23,329 nucleotides of DNA from JBIOUF01 sp044866695 (GCA_044866695.1 JBIOUF010000215.1:1-23329), one strand, 5' to 3'. Positions 1 through 6,346 are shown, numbered from the stretch's first letter. Notes: a model not told the origin generated them from the sequence alone. Numbers and translations are program-made.

Positions 1-17
1 CCGCCGACGTGTCCCGA

Positions 18-128
18 GTGCTTAGTCCGAGACGGTTCAAACTTATCCGGCTATGCCGGGCAAGACGGCTTGAACGTGGAAACCGGTTAAGCGCTCTGGT
101 TGACTCCCATGTGCTTAGTCCGGGAGTC
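18..128. promoter_or_regulatory. Repeated operator-like motif upstream of the GntR gene
   Basis: The 12-mer GTGCTTAGTCCG occurs at 18-29 and again at 111-122. The second copy lies inside an inverted repeat, GACTCCC (102-108) and GGGAGTC (122-128), just before the ATG at 134. A TTGACT hexamer at 100-105 could be a -35 box, but no convincing -10 follows at 16-18 bases. Short GntR regulators commonly repress their own promoter, so these repeats are the natural candidate operators. The regulatory role is inferred. Confidence 0.4.
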
Positions 129-133
129 CGTAT

Positions 134-358
134 ATGTCCGTGCCGATGTCCGCTGCCGAAATCGCGGACGACCTCGCCGACCGCATTCGCGACGGCGAAC
201 CTCCGCCTGGGTCAAAGATGCCCTCGTATCACGAGCTTGCCGTGCTGTACGGGGTGGGGACGACGACGATCGCGAACGTGATGACGGTACTCAAGGAGCG
301 CGGTCTGGTGGTGGGCTATCAGGGTCGGGGCGTGTATGTGGCGGATCGGCGCCGCTAA
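134..358 (+). CDS. Short GntR-family winged-helix regulator
   Basis: A 74-residue protein that is essentially one GntR winged helix-turn-helix. It has the ADDLADRIRDGE opening helix, the PPGSKMPSYHELA turn that matches the usual 'G..LPSe..La' signature, the recognition-helix region TTTIANVMTVLKERGLV, and the wing YQGRGVYVAD. No effector-binding domain follows, so it is of the minimal type seen in actinomycete mobile elements and small regulatory operons. It probably binds DNA as a dimer and controls its own region; the repeats at 18-29 and 111-122 are candidate sites. ATG 146 is an alternative start. Fold assignment is firm, target unknown. Confidence 0.85.
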   Translation: MSVPMSAAEIADDLADRIRDGEPPPGSKMPSYHELAVLYGVGTTTIANVMTVLKERGLVVGYQGRGVYVADRRR

Positions 359-596
359 ACCTGGTCGGGGATAGAACCACACATACGGGATCATCGGCCG
401 GGTTACGGGCGGACATGTGACAGCTTCGTGAACCAAGTCGGCTCACGGCATTCATTGATCGACATGTCCGCTGGCCAGGAGAATCGTACAGCGACATGAA
501 CCGATAGGCTGTCGCCCAATCCGGTTAGCCCCATACGCCCGGCCTGCACGACGTCCGACCCGCAGTGCTGGCGCCAGAAGTGAGGATGATGTCAAG

Positions 597-1418
597 GTGA
601 GCTGGATCGCTCGTCTGAGGTGTGACAGATGCGGCGGTTCATTCCACTATGCCCCGAATTGGCAGGAGCTTCGACATGCAAAACCTTCGCCAAGGCATCC
701 CCATCACTCACACCGCGACGGCCGACGCCCGTGCTATACGGAGGCGGCGATGATCGCCGACGTCGACACCGGCGAATTCCAGTTCGTCCAACGCCAGCTG
801 CGCGATTACAGGGCCCTGACCCAACGCGCGACCGCCGAGAGCGTCAAGTCCGAAAGCGAGACCGCGGAGACCAACAACGAACGGGGACACAAACGCGAAC
901 TGCCCCTGATCGTGCTCTACACCGGCCGAGGCCTGTGCTGGTGCCTGGCCATCGTCTGCTTCTGCACCTACGCCTTCCTGAGCGTGTTGCGCTGGACCGG
1001 CACGTGGAGTGCTCCCGCCGGCGTCACCACCTGGTTCACCGTCGGGATGGCCCTGTTCATCATCAGTGCTCACGCTATCCGGGCGTCCATCCAGCACCGT
1101 CAGATGCTCGCTCTCGCAGAGACCATCCGCGCGGAGCTTCGCACGGAGATCCGCGACCACGCGCCCGCCGACGCGATCGAGTTGGCGCGGATCGCCACGA
1201 TGGTGGAGCGGGTCTGGGCGGCGGTGGCCAAGCAGGAGGAGCGGTTGGCCGGCCTTCGTTCGGATCTTGGGAGTCTGATGCTCATGAAGGCAGACGCTGA
1301 GCGGTTCGTGGACGCGCGCAGCGAGGCGGAGGAGGGGCGGGCCGGGGGTGTGGCCTCGGTTACGCATTTGCCGGTTGTCAGTCGCTCTCCGTCACCGCGA
1401 AAAGGTGATCACTCATGA
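597..1418 (+). CDS. Two-TM protein with coiled-coil tail, unknown function
   Basis: 273 residues from GTG 597. The first 50 residues carry CDRC and an NWQELRHA stretch, which recalls small actinobacterial zinc-finger proteins, but the expected second Cys/His pair is missing. Hydrophobic segments at about residues 103-131 and 143-160 look like transmembrane helices. The rest, about 165-235, is charged and probably coiled-coil. ATG 750 has a much better ribosome site (GGAGG at 739-743) and would start at MIADVDTGEF, so the N-terminal 51 residues may be a remnant fused by chance or may be untranslated. The stop codon lies inside a CTCATGAG palindrome shared with the end of the integrase gene. 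No function is recognised. Confidence 0.55.
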   Translation: MSWIARLRCDRCGGSFHYAPNWQELRHAKPSPRHPHHSHRDGRRPCYTEAAMIADVDTGEFQFVQRQLRDYRALTQRATAESVKSESETAETNNERGHKRELPLIVLYTGRGLCWCLAIVCFCTYAFLSVLRWTGTWSAPAGVTTWFTVGMALFIISAHAIRASIQHRQMLALAETIRAELRTEIRDHAPADAIELARIATMVERVWAAVAKQEERLAGLRSDLGSLMLMKADAERFVDARSEAEEGRAGGVASVTHLPVVSRSPSPRKGDHS

Positions 1419-1431
1419 GCAACTCATGACC
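1411..1431. repeat. Paired CTCATGA sites, left of the att core
   Basis: CTCATGAG (a perfect 8-base palindrome) at 1412-1419 and CTCATGAC at 1423-1430 are spaced 11 bases apart, about one helical turn. The same two units in mirrored order, with the same 11-base spacing, occur at 1641-1661 on the other side of the tRNA fragment. AACTCATGACC is an exact 11-mer at both places (1421-1431 and 1641-1651). This symmetry suggests arm-type binding sites for the integrase or excisionase; that role is inferred. Confidence 0.5.
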
Positions 1432-1447
1432 TTGACGAGGGGGTGAA

Positions 1448-1484
1448 AAAAGCCCAGGTCCGCAATCTGCTGACCTGGGCTTTT
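1448..1484. terminator. Strong bidirectional intrinsic terminator
   Basis: Perfect 13-base inverted repeat, AAAAGCCCAGGTC (1448-1460) and GACCTGGGCTTTT (1472-1484), with an 11-base loop. It ends in a T run on both strands. It lies between the convergent gene ending at 1418 and the leftward tRNA fragment and integrase, so it can stop transcription from both sides. Confidence 0.9.
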
Positions 1485-1487
1485 GTT

Positions 1488-1532
1488 TGGTCGGGGTAAC
1501 CGGATTTGAACCGATGGCCTCTTCGTCCCGAA
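1488..1532 (-). tRNA. tRNA-Pro(CGG) 3' half (partial), attachment-site core
   Basis: Read on the minus strand this is the 3' half of a tRNA. It has the anticodon loop TTCGGGA (1526-1532; anticodon CGG, proline), the 3' anticodon strand CGAAG, the five-base variable loop AGGCC, T-arm ATCGG-TTCAAAT-CCGGT, acceptor strand TACCCCG, discriminator A and encoded CCA (1488-1490). The 5' half is absent. Upstream, only the first three anticodon-stem positions still pair (TCG, 1533-1535), and no CGGGGTA acceptor strand or D-arm follows. A tRNA cut in the anticodon arm next to an integrase gene is the classic crossover core of tRNA-targeting elements. The complete tRNA-Pro would be at attB or at the other element end. 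Confidence 0.78.
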
Positions 1533-1601
1533 CGATTCTTGGACCAAATTCGTGATCAGGTACTTTATCTACTAAGCCGAACCGACCTCGCAAGGTTTCG
1601 T

Positions 1602-1626
1602 CTCAGTAGTCTCAGCAAGCTCAGCA
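1602..1626. repeat. Three tandem CTCAG(T/C)A repeats, period 9
   Basis: CTCAGTA (1602-1608), CTCAGCA (1611-1617) and CTCAGCA (1620-1626) are regularly spaced nine bases apart, between the tRNA fragment and the integrase end. Their position fits recombination-protein binding sites (Int arm or Xis), but only position supports this. Confidence 0.4.
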
Positions 1627-1640
1627 GAAATCAAGATCAT

Positions 1641-1661
1641 AACTCATGACCAACTCATGAG
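1641..1661. repeat. Paired CTCATGA sites, right of the att core
   Basis: CTCATGAC (1643-1650) and CTCATGAG (1654-1661), 11 bases apart, mirror the pair at 1411-1431. The second unit contains the integrase stop codon, just as the left pair contains the stop codon of the convergent gene. The two pairs bracket a region of about 250 bases holding the tRNA core. Confidence 0.5.
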
Positions 1662-2896
1662 TGTCCTATCTGGACGATCCTCGACGACGGCCCTTCGTCA
1701 TCTCTAGCCCGCCGCAAAGCCATCGTCGCCTGTCGCGCCTTGTCGAACCGACCGTCCCGCGCGTGCAAATACCGCTGCACCGACTCGAGCGTCTCATGCC
1801 CCATCAAGCTCATGATCTCGTGAGCCGGTAGGCCCGCCTCGCCCAACCGCGTCCCATATGTGTGGCGTAGGTCGTGCGCAGTCGGTTGCGGGTCAGCCAG
1901 GAACGGCCGCTCATCCTGATACAGGCCCAACGCCCGCTTGCCCTCGGCCCGCCGTGCGGCCTTCCACTCCTCGATCTCCTGCGGCGTCCACACGCGCACA
2001 TAGGTAAGACACTTAAGGAATACCCGGTCGCGCCACGAGTCGTAGAGCATGTTCCCGCCCTTGGGCATCACGACCAGCGGACGGCCCGGCGGGGTCACCA
2101 GCATCCGCTGCCGAAGCAACGGCCACAGCTCCTCATCGACCGGCACCGGCCGGATCGCCGCCTTCGACTTCGGGAACGGCTTGATCGTCCCGTCCTTCTC
2201 GATCACCGGGCCGACATGCACGAGCCTGCGCCGGGTGTCAACGTGTTCGGCGTCCAGCGCGCACGCCTCCTCATACCTGAGTCCGGCGTTGAGCATCAAC
2301 TCCAGCAGCAGCCGGCCGTCCGGCCGTCCGGGGAAACGTCGCTCGGCGTTGTCGAGGAGCTCGTGCGCCTCGTCGTCGTCGAGGACCCGGTCCAGGTGCG
2401 CATCACGCGGAGTGCACTTGACATCCTTGGCGACGTTGTAGGGCAGCAGCTTGGCATCGACCGCACTGTCCAGGATCGCCCGAAGTACCCCGACCGCGGC
2501 CTGGATCGACGCCGCCCCGACCGGGTCCGCCTTGCCGTTGCCGTCCTTGCGCTGCTCCAGCTCGTTGATCCAAACCTCGATGTCGGGCTTGAGGGCGGCA
2601 CCGCACGGCCACGCGCCCCATCTTGGCCTTACATATACGCGGTAGTGCGAGGCGTCGCGCTGCCGCGAATTCTTCGCCTGCCGGCGCTTGCTGGTCCACC
2701 GGTCCCAGATCTCCTCGATCGTCACCTTCGCGCCACGCGGGTCGATCCACTGGCCGTCGGTGAAGCTCGCTTCGAGCTTTCCTGCCCACTTCTCAATGTC
2801 GCCCTTCAGGTCCCGACTCTCGGTGACCCGGTCACCGCTGGGCAGGTAGACAGTGGCGGCCCACAGGCCGCTTGGCAGCTTCCGGACCCAGGCCAT
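1655..2896 (-). CDS. int: Tyrosine recombinase (phage integrase)
   Basis: 413 residues. An N-terminal arm-binding region (residues 1-60, 'SGLWAATVYLPSGDRV') is followed by a SAM-like core-binding domain (about 60-165) and the catalytic domain. The active-site set is visible: Arg207 in GLRYEE, a Lys in the PFPKSKAAIRP hairpin (near 243-245), His341-x-x-Arg344 (HDLRHT), His367 (LMGHETLESVQ) and the Tyr376 nucleophile (RYLH). It should integrate the element into tRNA-Pro at the core at 1488-1532. ATG 2894-2896 overlaps the repressor stop by one base (TGATG), so the two are translated as one operon and integrase expression follows the repressor promoter. The length is typical of actinophage and AICE integrases. 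Confidence 0.95.
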   Translation of the reverse strand: MAWVRKLPSGLWAATVYLPSGDRVTESRDLKGDIEKWAGKLEASFTDGQWIDPRGAKVTIEEIWDRWTSKRRQAKNSRQRDASHYRVYVRPRWGAWPCGAALKPDIEVWINELEQRKDGNGKADPVGAASIQAAVGVLRAILDSAVDAKLLPYNVAKDVKCTPRDAHLDRVLDDDEAHELLDNAERRFPGRPDGRLLLELMLNAGLRYEEACALDAEHVDTRRRLVHVGPVIEKDGTIKPFPKSKAAIRPVPVDEELWPLLRQRMLVTPPGRPLVVMPKGGNMLYDSWRDRVFLKCLTYVRVWTPQEIEEWKAARRAEGKRALGLYQDERPFLADPQPTAHDLRHTYGTRLGEAGLPAHEIMSLMGHETLESVQRYLHARDGRFDKARQATMALRRARDDEGPSSRIVQIGHS

Positions 2897-3381
2897 CAGG
2901 CGGCCCCCCGTCCACGCTCTTCGGGACGATCTTTTTCGTTCATCTGCTGGATCTCCATCTCCAAGGCTTGGAGGTCCTGCTTGCGCCTCAATTCAAGGAT
3001 CTGCCTACGGCGCTGCAATGCGAAGGTACGCCACGCATCGGTCACGTCCTCGCGCGACATGATCTCCCGGACTATCTCGTCGTTGCGGTCCAGTCCCACA
3101 AAGCGCGGGTCGTCCTCTTCCTCGTCTATTAGGGAGCCCGCGACCCGGGCCAGGATGGTGTCGGGGTCGTCGCCAACTATCTGGGCGACGAGGCGCACGG
3201 TCTCGATGGTGGCGCCGCGCTTGGTGTCGCCGGCCATGAGCCTGAAAAGTGTTGCGCGGCTTATCCGGCCTGCGGATTCCCGTGCCACTCTTGCGATGCT
3301 CCAACCGGGACGGTCTTGGATGCCCTTGAGGTATTCCATCAAGGGCGTCGAGGGTCGTGGTATCCCGTCGCGCGGAGGCAT
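2896..3381 (-). CDS. Lysogeny repressor-like HTH protein
   Basis: About 161 residues from ATG 3381. Residues 20-65 form an XRE-like helix-turn-helix (SIARVARESAGRISRATLFRLMAG), followed by a small helical extension (ATIETVRLVAQIVGDD). The acidic/basic helical C-terminus (about 95-160, 'REIMSREDVTDAWRTFALQRRRQILELRRKQD') probably makes a coiled coil for dimerisation. The recognition helix SRATLFRLMAG is nearly identical to SRATIFRLIAG in the divergent gene at 3643, so both probably bind the same operators. The frame is open back to 3516, but that part overlaps the operators and a -10-like box at 3390-3395, so the downstream ATG is preferred. It shares an operon with int. Confidence 0.75.
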   Translation of the reverse strand: MPPRDGIPRPSTPLMEYLKGIQDRPGWSIARVARESAGRISRATLFRLMAGDTKRGATIETVRLVAQIVGDDPDTILARVAGSLIDEEEDDPRFVGLDRNDEIVREIMSREDVTDAWRTFALQRRRQILELRRKQDLQALEMEIQQMNEKDRPEERGRGAA

Positions 3382-3389
3382 GAGGCCAC

Positions 3390-3417
3390 CGTATACAGGC
3401 TCTGACCAGCGCGGAAA
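3390..3417 (-). promoter_or_regulatory. Possible promoter of the repressor-integrase operon
   Basis: On the minus strand, TTTCCG (3412-3417) is followed after 16 bases by a TG-extended TATACG (3390-3395). Initiation about seven bases further would fall at or next to the ATG at 3379-3381, so the mRNA could be leaderless, a common arrangement in actinobacteria. The hexamers match the consensus only partly. Confidence 0.35.
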
Positions 3418-3438
3418 CGATACGGGGCGTCTCTGTTT

Positions 3439-3463
3439 TGCGTCGCCTCGCTTTTGCGACGCA
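3439..3463. promoter_or_regulatory. Operator-like inverted repeat 1
   Basis: TGCGTCGC (3439-3446) and GCGACGCA (3456-3463) form a perfect 8-base inverted repeat with a 9-base spacer. Both halves are preceded by TTT, so they also read as 16-base-spaced direct repeats. The same GTCGCA/TGCGAC word recurs across 3439-3668. Confidence 0.6.
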
Positions 3464-3508
3464 TTGATCGGCATAACCAATGTCGCGGGCACCGGTCCTC
3501 CAAGATTA

Positions 3509-3526
3509 CGTCGCATATGTGCGACG
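3509..3526. promoter_or_regulatory. Operator-like inverted repeat 2
   Basis: CGTCGCA (3509-3515), TATG, TGCGACG (3520-3526): a perfect 7-4-7 palindrome in the middle of the divergent intergenic region. It is the most symmetric copy of the shared word and a good candidate for the central repressor/Cro operator. Confidence 0.65.
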
Positions 3527-3589
3527 ACCGTTGATCGAAGTAAAGCAACACGTCACATCTGCGTCAACCGAACGGCCGACATAGGCACA

Positions 3590-3668
3590 AAGTCGCGTCG
3601 CCTACTTGCGTCGCATTAGTGAGACGGTCTAATGTCCATTGCATGGCACCGACTCAAATTTGCGACGT
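3590..3668 (+). promoter_or_regulatory. Rightward early promoter with overlapping operator sites
   Basis: TTGCGT (3606-3611) and TCTAAT (3628-3633), 16 bases apart, form a plausible rightward promoter. Initiation would fall near the ATG at 3643, suggesting a leaderless message. The -35 box lies inside TGCGTCGCA (3607-3615). Further copies of the operator word are at 3591-3599 (AGTCGCGTC) and 3659-3668 (TTTGCGACGT, inside the start of the gene). A repressor bound here would block this promoter. Confidence 0.55.
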
Positions 3669-3906
3669 AGGCGAGCTGGTGAACGACTCGAAATCGCGAC
3701 TCAATGAAGCCATTCTGCGGACCCTAATGGGGGCCAAAGGCGTCAAGAGCATCGCCGAGTTGTCCCGGCGCTCCGGTGTCAGTAGGGCCACCATCTTCCG
3801 GCTCATCGCGGGAGAGTCCGGCGGCCTTGCCGACACCGCCCGCGACTTGGCCCGCGCGCTGGACACCACTGTCGAGACCCTCTACGCCACGGATCGTGCG
3901 AGATGA
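3643..3906 (+). CDS. Cro-like XRE-family HTH regulator
   Basis: 87 residues from ATG 3643. An XRE-type helix-turn-helix at about residues 31-80 (SIAELSRRSGVSRATIFRLIAGESGGLADTARDLARALD) is followed by a short TVETLYATD end. The recognition helix is almost the same as that of the divergent repressor, the expected pattern for a cI/cro pair reading common operators. GTG 3679 (VNDSKSRL) has a weak ribosome site and is an alternative start. The GTG at 3619 lies upstream of the likely -10 box and is unlikely. First gene of the rightward early operon; its stop overlaps the next start (ATGA). Confidence 0.8.
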   Translation: MAPTQICDVGELVNDSKSRLNEAILRTLMGAKGVKSIAELSRRSGVSRATIFRLIAGESGGLADTARDLARALDTTVETLYATDRAR

Positions 3907-4121
3907 GCGCGCCGACCTACCTGACCGTGGACAGCTTCGCCGAGAAGCTCGACACCGACGACATGACGGTCCGCCGCCTCATCAACGCAGGCCTGATCGA
4001 GGCCATCGACATCCGGCAGCCCGGCGGCAAACGCGCTCGGCTGCGCATCCCCGAGACCGAACTGACGCGGATCGGCAAGGACCTGAAGCTCGGCGCACGA
4101 CGGGGGAGGCGGTCGGCATGA
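3903..4121 (+). CDS. Excisionase-like small HTH protein
   Basis: 72 residues. LTVDSFAEKLDTDDMTVRRLINAGLIEAIDI is a MerR/HTH_17-type winged helix, followed by a basic wing (GGKRARLRIPETELTRIGKDLK) and a basic tail. Small proteins of this type next to phage switch genes act as excisionases (recombination directionality factors) or early transcription factors. It is on the opposite strand from int, under the Cro-side promoter, so it would be made only on induction, as an excisionase should be. ATGA overlap with the Cro-like gene. The Xis role is inferred. Confidence 0.65.
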   Translation: MSAPTYLTVDSFAEKLDTDDMTVRRLINAGLIEAIDIRQPGGKRARLRIPETELTRIGKDLKLGARRGRRSA

Positions 4122-4225
4122 GCGGGGATCCGGTGGGCGCTGCCGTGGTCGGCCTCTGTATCGCCTTCGTGTTGCTGACCCAGGTGTTCGCCTGGGGCTG
4201 GCCCCGGAAGCGGGGTGCGCGGTGA
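4118..4225 (+). CDS. 35-residue single-TM protein
   Basis: A very short gene with one hydrophobic helix (about residues 8-27, VGAAVVGLCIAFVLLTQVFAW) ending in WPRKRGAR, which gives an N-out/C-in topology by the positive-inside rule. ATG 4118 overlaps the excisionase stop (ATGA) and its own stop overlaps the next GTG, so translational coupling supports it being real. Function unknown. Confidence 0.55.
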   Translation: MSGDPVGAAVVGLCIAFVLLTQVFAWGWPRKRGAR

Positions 4226-4914
4226 GCGAGATCGTGCATGTGCCGTTCCACAACGGCGAGGTGCTGACGGTCGACATCGACGGCAAACCCCACGTGATCT
4301 TGCGTCCGGCACTCGAGCAGTTGGGGGTCGACTTCGACTCGCAGCGTAAGAAGCTGGACGGAAAATCGTGGGCCTGCAAGGTGCTGGTGACCGTGCAGCT
4401 ACCCGGATCAGCCCAGCGGCGTGAGGTCCTCGCGGTCGACGTTCGCACCTTCCTGATGATCCTCGCGACGATCGACGAGAAGCGGGTCGGGCCCAATGTG
4501 CGTCCGCTGCTGATCGCCTACCAGTGCGAGGTCGCTGACGCCATCGAGGCGTACTGGACCAAGGGCAAGGCGGCAAACCCGCGCTCCGAGGCGGAGACCT
4601 ATGCCCCGCGCACGCTGACCCTCGACGAGACCTGCGCACTGCTGGAGCAGCGCTACGGCCTGTCCTATTCGGTGCCGACCCTCGGCCGGGCGCTGCGCAA
4701 CTGCGGCGTGCTCAAGCAGACCGGCGGCCCGATGAAGAAGTACCGCTGGTGGTTCTGGTTCACCGGCTCGACCTGGAACGTGCACCCGCATGTGGTGGTG
4801 GCGATGGCCCGCCGGTTGGACAACGCCGAGGAGCAGCTGCGCGCGTTCGACGGTATCCAGTTGCGCCTCGAGGCCGAGGGCGTCGGCGAGCAGCAGGAGT
4901 TGGCCCCTCCCTAG
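4222..4914 (+). CDS. Phage antirepressor, P22_AR_N type
   Basis: 230 residues. The first 115 match the P22 antirepressor N-terminal domain pattern: a short beta start (IVHVPFHNGEVLTVDIDGKPHVILRPALEQLGVDFDSQRKKL), then a middle part with TVQLPG, VLAVDVRTFLMILATI and LLIAYQCEVADAIEAYW. The C-terminal half (about 128-215) contains a second, HTH-like region (LTLDETCALLEQRYGLSYSVPTLGRALR, then GVLKQTGGPMKKYRWWFW), as in modular phage antirepressors. It should inactivate the repressor by direct contact and favour induction, but its partner here is not shown. GTGA overlap with the upstream TM gene. Confidence 0.85.
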   Translation: MSEIVHVPFHNGEVLTVDIDGKPHVILRPALEQLGVDFDSQRKKLDGKSWACKVLVTVQLPGSAQRREVLAVDVRTFLMILATIDEKRVGPNVRPLLIAYQCEVADAIEAYWTKGKAANPRSEAETYAPRTLTLDETCALLEQRYGLSYSVPTLGRALRNCGVLKQTGGPMKKYRWWFWFTGSTWNVHPHVVVAMARRLDNAEEQLRAFDGIQLRLEAEGVGEQQELAPP

Positions 4915-5331
4915 TAGACGCGCTGCGGGTGAGTGCCATCGCGTCCGTATCCGCAGCTGCAAGCCGGGTTCGCCGTTGCGTCAGGTCCCCCAGATCCCCA
5001 CGGCGGCGGACCCCCGGTGGTGGTCGGGAGTCGGCTTCTCCCCGGGGCGTCCCGGCCACCACTACAGCAAGGTCTTCCGCCAGCAGGGCGGGAGTGGCCC
5101 GGTCGATGCCGTTGGGGCATACCACACGGAAGCCGTCCGGCCGGGCCAACAAGAAAGCTCTCGGCCACTACGGGTCGAGGGGGTTCAGCCGGATCTGCAA
5201 CGCCTGACTCGCGACACCCACAGGGTCCGGCTGGACCTCGACAACTGAAAACGCAACGGCGTCAACGAGTTCGGGCCCCTGCCGTTCCAGCGGCGAAGGG
5301 CCCAGAGGATCACGACAGAAGGAGAAACATC
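4915..5331 (+). other. 417-base gene-free, structured leader region
   Basis: No convincing gene on either strand; open frames here lack ribosome sites and family-like sequence. GGTGGTGGTCGGGA (5016-5029) can pair with TCCCGGCCACCACT (5050-5063), 14 pairs including two G-U. GGGCCC-ct-GCCG (5273-5284) pairs with CGGC-gaa-GGGCCC (5291-5303) just before the ribosome site AAGGAGAA of the next gene. The region separates the antirepressor from the long operon, so it may hold a promoter, attenuator or antitermination site; no clear promoter boxes were found. Confidence 0.5.
5016..5063 (+). promoter_or_regulatory. Long stem-loop in the leader
   Basis: 14-pair stem with a 20-base loop (5030-5049). No T run follows, so it does not look like an intrinsic terminator. 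Possible RNA-level control element ahead of the 5332-14290 operon. Confidence 0.45.
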
Positions 5332-5928
5332 GTGACCGCTATCGATAGTAACGAGCGAGGCGGGCGGGCGATAGTCCCGCTGGCGCCGGCCGAGGAGCTG
5401 CGCCGCGCGGCCGCCAAGCTGCGCGAGACCCCCGACCGTGAATACGGCGAGCAGCTCGCCAACTGGCTGGAGCACGCGGGCGACAACATGTCCGACGAGG
5501 ACGCCCATGAGGTGATCCGCGACCGGCCGGACGGCACCACCTATCGGGAAGTCCTCATCGACGGCGACTGCCATCTGGGACTGCCGAGCGAGTGGACCGC
5601 GGCGCTGCAGTTGGCTCGCGCGATCAACGCGGTGGCCGACCCCGTGCCCGAGCCGGTTGTCTCCGACGACGCCCGCAAAATCCTCGAAGGCTTGAACCAG
5701 CGCCTGATCGGACTCGGGGACCCGGAGGCGGGCATCGACTGGGCGATCCGCCAGCCAGAGGTCGGCGCCACCGAGGGCCCGAACGCCGAGGGCGAGTTCC
5801 TGGTCGAGCTGTACGACGGGACCAGCATCGAACTGGATGCCGCCGAGAAGCGTTGGGTGGTCACGGTTTCAGATGACGAGTCAACTGATTCACCTGTGGG
5901 TCAACTCAGCGGGGAGGTGTCCCTGTGA
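5332..5928 (+). CDS. Conserved-looking phage protein, unknown function
   Basis: 198 residues from GTG 5332, chosen for the strong ribosome site AAGGAGAA at 5318-5325. The longer open frame upstream is a product of GC bias. The first 60 residues are helical (ELRRAAAKLRETPDREYGEQLANWLEHAGD). The C-terminus looks like a small beta domain (GEFLVELYDGTSIELDAAEKRWVVTVS). No motif identifies a function. It opens the long operon and its stop overlaps the next start (GTGA). Confidence 0.75.
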   Translation: MTAIDSNERGGRAIVPLAPAEELRRAAAKLRETPDREYGEQLANWLEHAGDNMSDEDAHEVIRDRPDGTTYREVLIDGDCHLGLPSEWTAALQLARAINAVADPVPEPVVSDDARKILEGLNQRLIGLGDPEAGIDWAIRQPEVGATEGPNAEGEFLVELYDGTSIELDAAEKRWVVTVSDDESTDSPVGQLSGEVSL

Positions 5929-6170
5929 GCGTTCCGGTGATGGATGTCCCGCAGATGGTGCTCGCCCACGATGCTGCGATCCGGCGGATCAACACGGTGT
6001 TGGGGATCGCCGACTCGGCCGAACTGCTGGCGTGCCCGGGGTGCGGCAAGGCGGTCCCGGCGGCCGCGGACGGGAGCCTTCCTCCGCATCAGATCGACGG
6101 CTCGGTGCTCGGCGGCGGCCGCCGCCGCACGGTGTCGGTGTGCCGGTACAGGCCGGAGGTGGCCCGGTGA
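5925..6170 (+). CDS. Small zinc-ribbon-like protein
   Basis: 81 residues. A helical start is followed by CPGCGKAVP (about residues 38-46) and a His/Cys-containing C-terminal part (PPHQ, SVCRYRPE), a likely C-x2-C plus H/C metal site. Function unknown; such microproteins are common in actinophage early operons. GTGA overlaps at both ends. Confidence 0.65.
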   Translation: MSVPVMDVPQMVLAHDAAIRRINTVLGIADSAELLACPGCGKAVPAAADGSLPPHQIDGSVLGGGRRRTVSVCRYRPEVAR

Positions 6171-6346
6171 TCCTCATGGGAGTCGACGACCCCGCCCGGC
6201 CCTCGGCCACCTCATGCGAGGTGGACATGCGCACGTCGACGATCCGGGCTTGGGCGCTCGACCAGGGGATCCCGATCTCGCAGTTCGGTGTGATCCCGAC
6301 CAGGGTTCGCGATCTGTACATCGAGGCGATGGAGGCCACGCGGTGA
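6167..6346 (+). CDS. Small HTH (MerR/Xis-like) protein
   Basis: 59 residues from GTG 6167 (ATG 6176 is possible). CEVDMRTSTIRAWALDQGI reads as a helix-turn-helix in which positions 22-40 recognise DNA, followed by GVIPTRVRDLYIEAME. Too short for an effector domain. Probably a DNA-binding accessory or transcription factor of the early operon. Overlaps both neighbours by four bases. Confidence 0.6.
   Translation: MILMGVDDPARPSATSCEVDMRTSTIRAWALDQGIPISQFGVIPTRVRDLYIEAMEATR

Noticed and set aside
1488..1600. Complete functional tRNA
   Set aside because: The 3' half is perfect, but the sequence 5' of the anticodon loop cannot supply the CGGGGTA acceptor strand or a paired D-arm in the right place.
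3382..3516. N-terminal extension of the repressor to 3516
   Set aside because: The extra 45 residues cover the operator repeats and a likely -10 box and do not look like a folded segment; ATG 3381 is preferred.
1874..3619. 581-residue plus-strand open frame
   Set aside because: It is antisense to the well-supported integrase and repressor, with Arg/Pro/Leu-rich shadow composition and no ribosome site.
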